DNA from: Chloroflexota bacterium
GTDB lineage: Bacteria; Chloroflexota; UBA6077; CF-72
Assembly: GCA_019242065.1 (NCBI GenBank)
Contig: JAFAWJ010000701.1
Span: 1-6,304 of the forward strand
Direction: 5' to 3'
DNA length: 6,304 nt
Below, in pieces: positions 5,839-6,304 of the stretch (the first letter of the stretch is position 1; each line of letters opens with the position of its first letter). The translations under genes and the position numbers were made by a program. The notes under the pieces are model-generated. The model worked only from the letters and a program-made list of their open reading frames with translations, was not told where the DNA came from and did not search any database.

Positions 5839-6304
5839 TACAGCTTGATGATTTTGATGGTCTCGATATTCGCGGCGTGACGGATGCGCTCGATCACGGC
5901 GGCCGGGACCGACTCGTCTACCGACAGCAGCATCAACGCTTCACCTCGAGGCGTTCGACGGCCGACCTGCATCGACGAAATGTTGATGTCCGCCTCGCCG
6001 AGCAACGTGCCCACGCGGCCGATGATGCCGGGGCGGTCGACGTGCTGGGTCACCAGCAGATACCCAGGCGTTGGCGGCAAGTGCAGCTCATACTCATCGA
6101 TCTGTACCACGTTGGCTCGGCCGTCAGATATCACACCCGCGACACTGGTCGCCCCGTCGCGCGTTTTGACGGTCACCCGGACCAGACTGGTGTAGTGCGC
6201 CAGCGTGCTCGATCTGGTTTCAACGATCTCCAGCCCGCGCTGTTGCGCGAACATCCGTGCGTTCACCAGGTTCACGGGTATCGCAGAAATGGGCTCGAGC
6301 AGCC
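5838..6304 (-). CDS. serA: D-3-phosphoglycerate dehydrogenase, C-terminal part (partial at window edge)
   Basis: Only the last 154 codons or so are in the window; the gene continues past 6304 with its NAD-binding and catalytic domains outside. SerA oxidises 3-phosphoglycerate to 3-phosphohydroxypyruvate, the first committed step of serine synthesis. The frame stays open to the edge and reads LLEPISAIPVNLVNAR, the typical entry to the intervening (allosteric substrate-binding) domain of long-form SerA. A GTG at 6275 that could be mistaken for a start is the Val in IPVNLVNAR. The remainder of that domain is followed by an ACT domain from about GYLLVTQHVDRPGIIGRVG through INISSMQVGR and GEALMLLSVDE to the C-terminus. 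HVDRPG-x-IG is the usual serine-binding ACT signature, so feedback control by serine is plausible but not shown. The stop TAG shares its last base region with the next gene's GTG. Confidence 0.95.
   Translation of the reverse strand, partial: LLEPISAIPVNLVNARMFAQQRGLEIVETRSSTLAHYTSLVRVTVKTRDGATSVAGVISDGRANVVQIDEYELHLPPTPGYLLVTQHVDRPGIIGRVGTLLGEADINISSMQVGRRTPRGEALMLLSVDESVPAAVIERIRHAANIETIKIIKL

Noticed and set aside
6273..6275. GTG as a start for a separate small ACT-domain protein
   Set aside because: The frame is open to the window edge, and the residues before it (LLEPISAIP) match the interior of SerA.

Overview
This is a GC-rich bacterial chromosomal segment holding mostly housekeeping genes. 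Five complete genes and one partial gene lie on the minus strand. One small gene at the left edge lies on the plus strand. Two proteins carry long Thr-Pro-rich (TPT/PTP) extracytoplasmic tracts. Together with the high GC content and short intergenic gaps, this style suggests Chloroflexota or a relative. That assignment is inferred from composition and not proven by any marker in the window.

The minus-strand order, in the direction of transcription (right to left), is: the 3' end of serA (last step-one enzyme of serine synthesis, cut by the window edge at 6304); an unrecognised single-pass membrane protein with a disordered Pro/Thr-rich exterior (5838-5071); argF, ornithine carbamoyltransferase (start uncertain, stop at 4068); cdaA, the membrane diadenylate cyclase that makes c-di-AMP (4064-3114); cdaR/ybbR, its extracytoplasmic regulator (3079-1811); and der/engA, the double-GTPase ribosome assembly factor (1798-470). 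Spacing is tight: a 1-bp overlap between serA and the membrane protein, 3 bp between argF and cdaA, 34 bp between cdaA and cdaR, and 12 bp between cdaR and der. The set therefore looks like one operon or a run of coupled genes. The only visible candidate for an internal promoter is a TATACT box in front of argF.

The plus-strand gene (65-469) encodes a small protein with an N-terminal membrane anchor and an NTF2-like-looking exterior domain. It converges on der with no intergenic base: the two stop codons abut inside a perfect 12-bp palindrome.

Functionally, cdaA and cdaR form the known c-di-AMP synthesis pair. The third member often found with them in Firmicutes, glmM, is absent here, and the flanks are argF and der instead. 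I found no RNA genes, mobile elements, CRISPR arrays or clear intrinsic terminators. No gene-free stretch exceeds about 65 bases. I do not see convincing evidence of a new multi-gene system. The most open questions are the domain-less Pro/Thr-rich membrane protein, the possible leaderless start of argF, and the c-di-AMP genes' coupling to argF.
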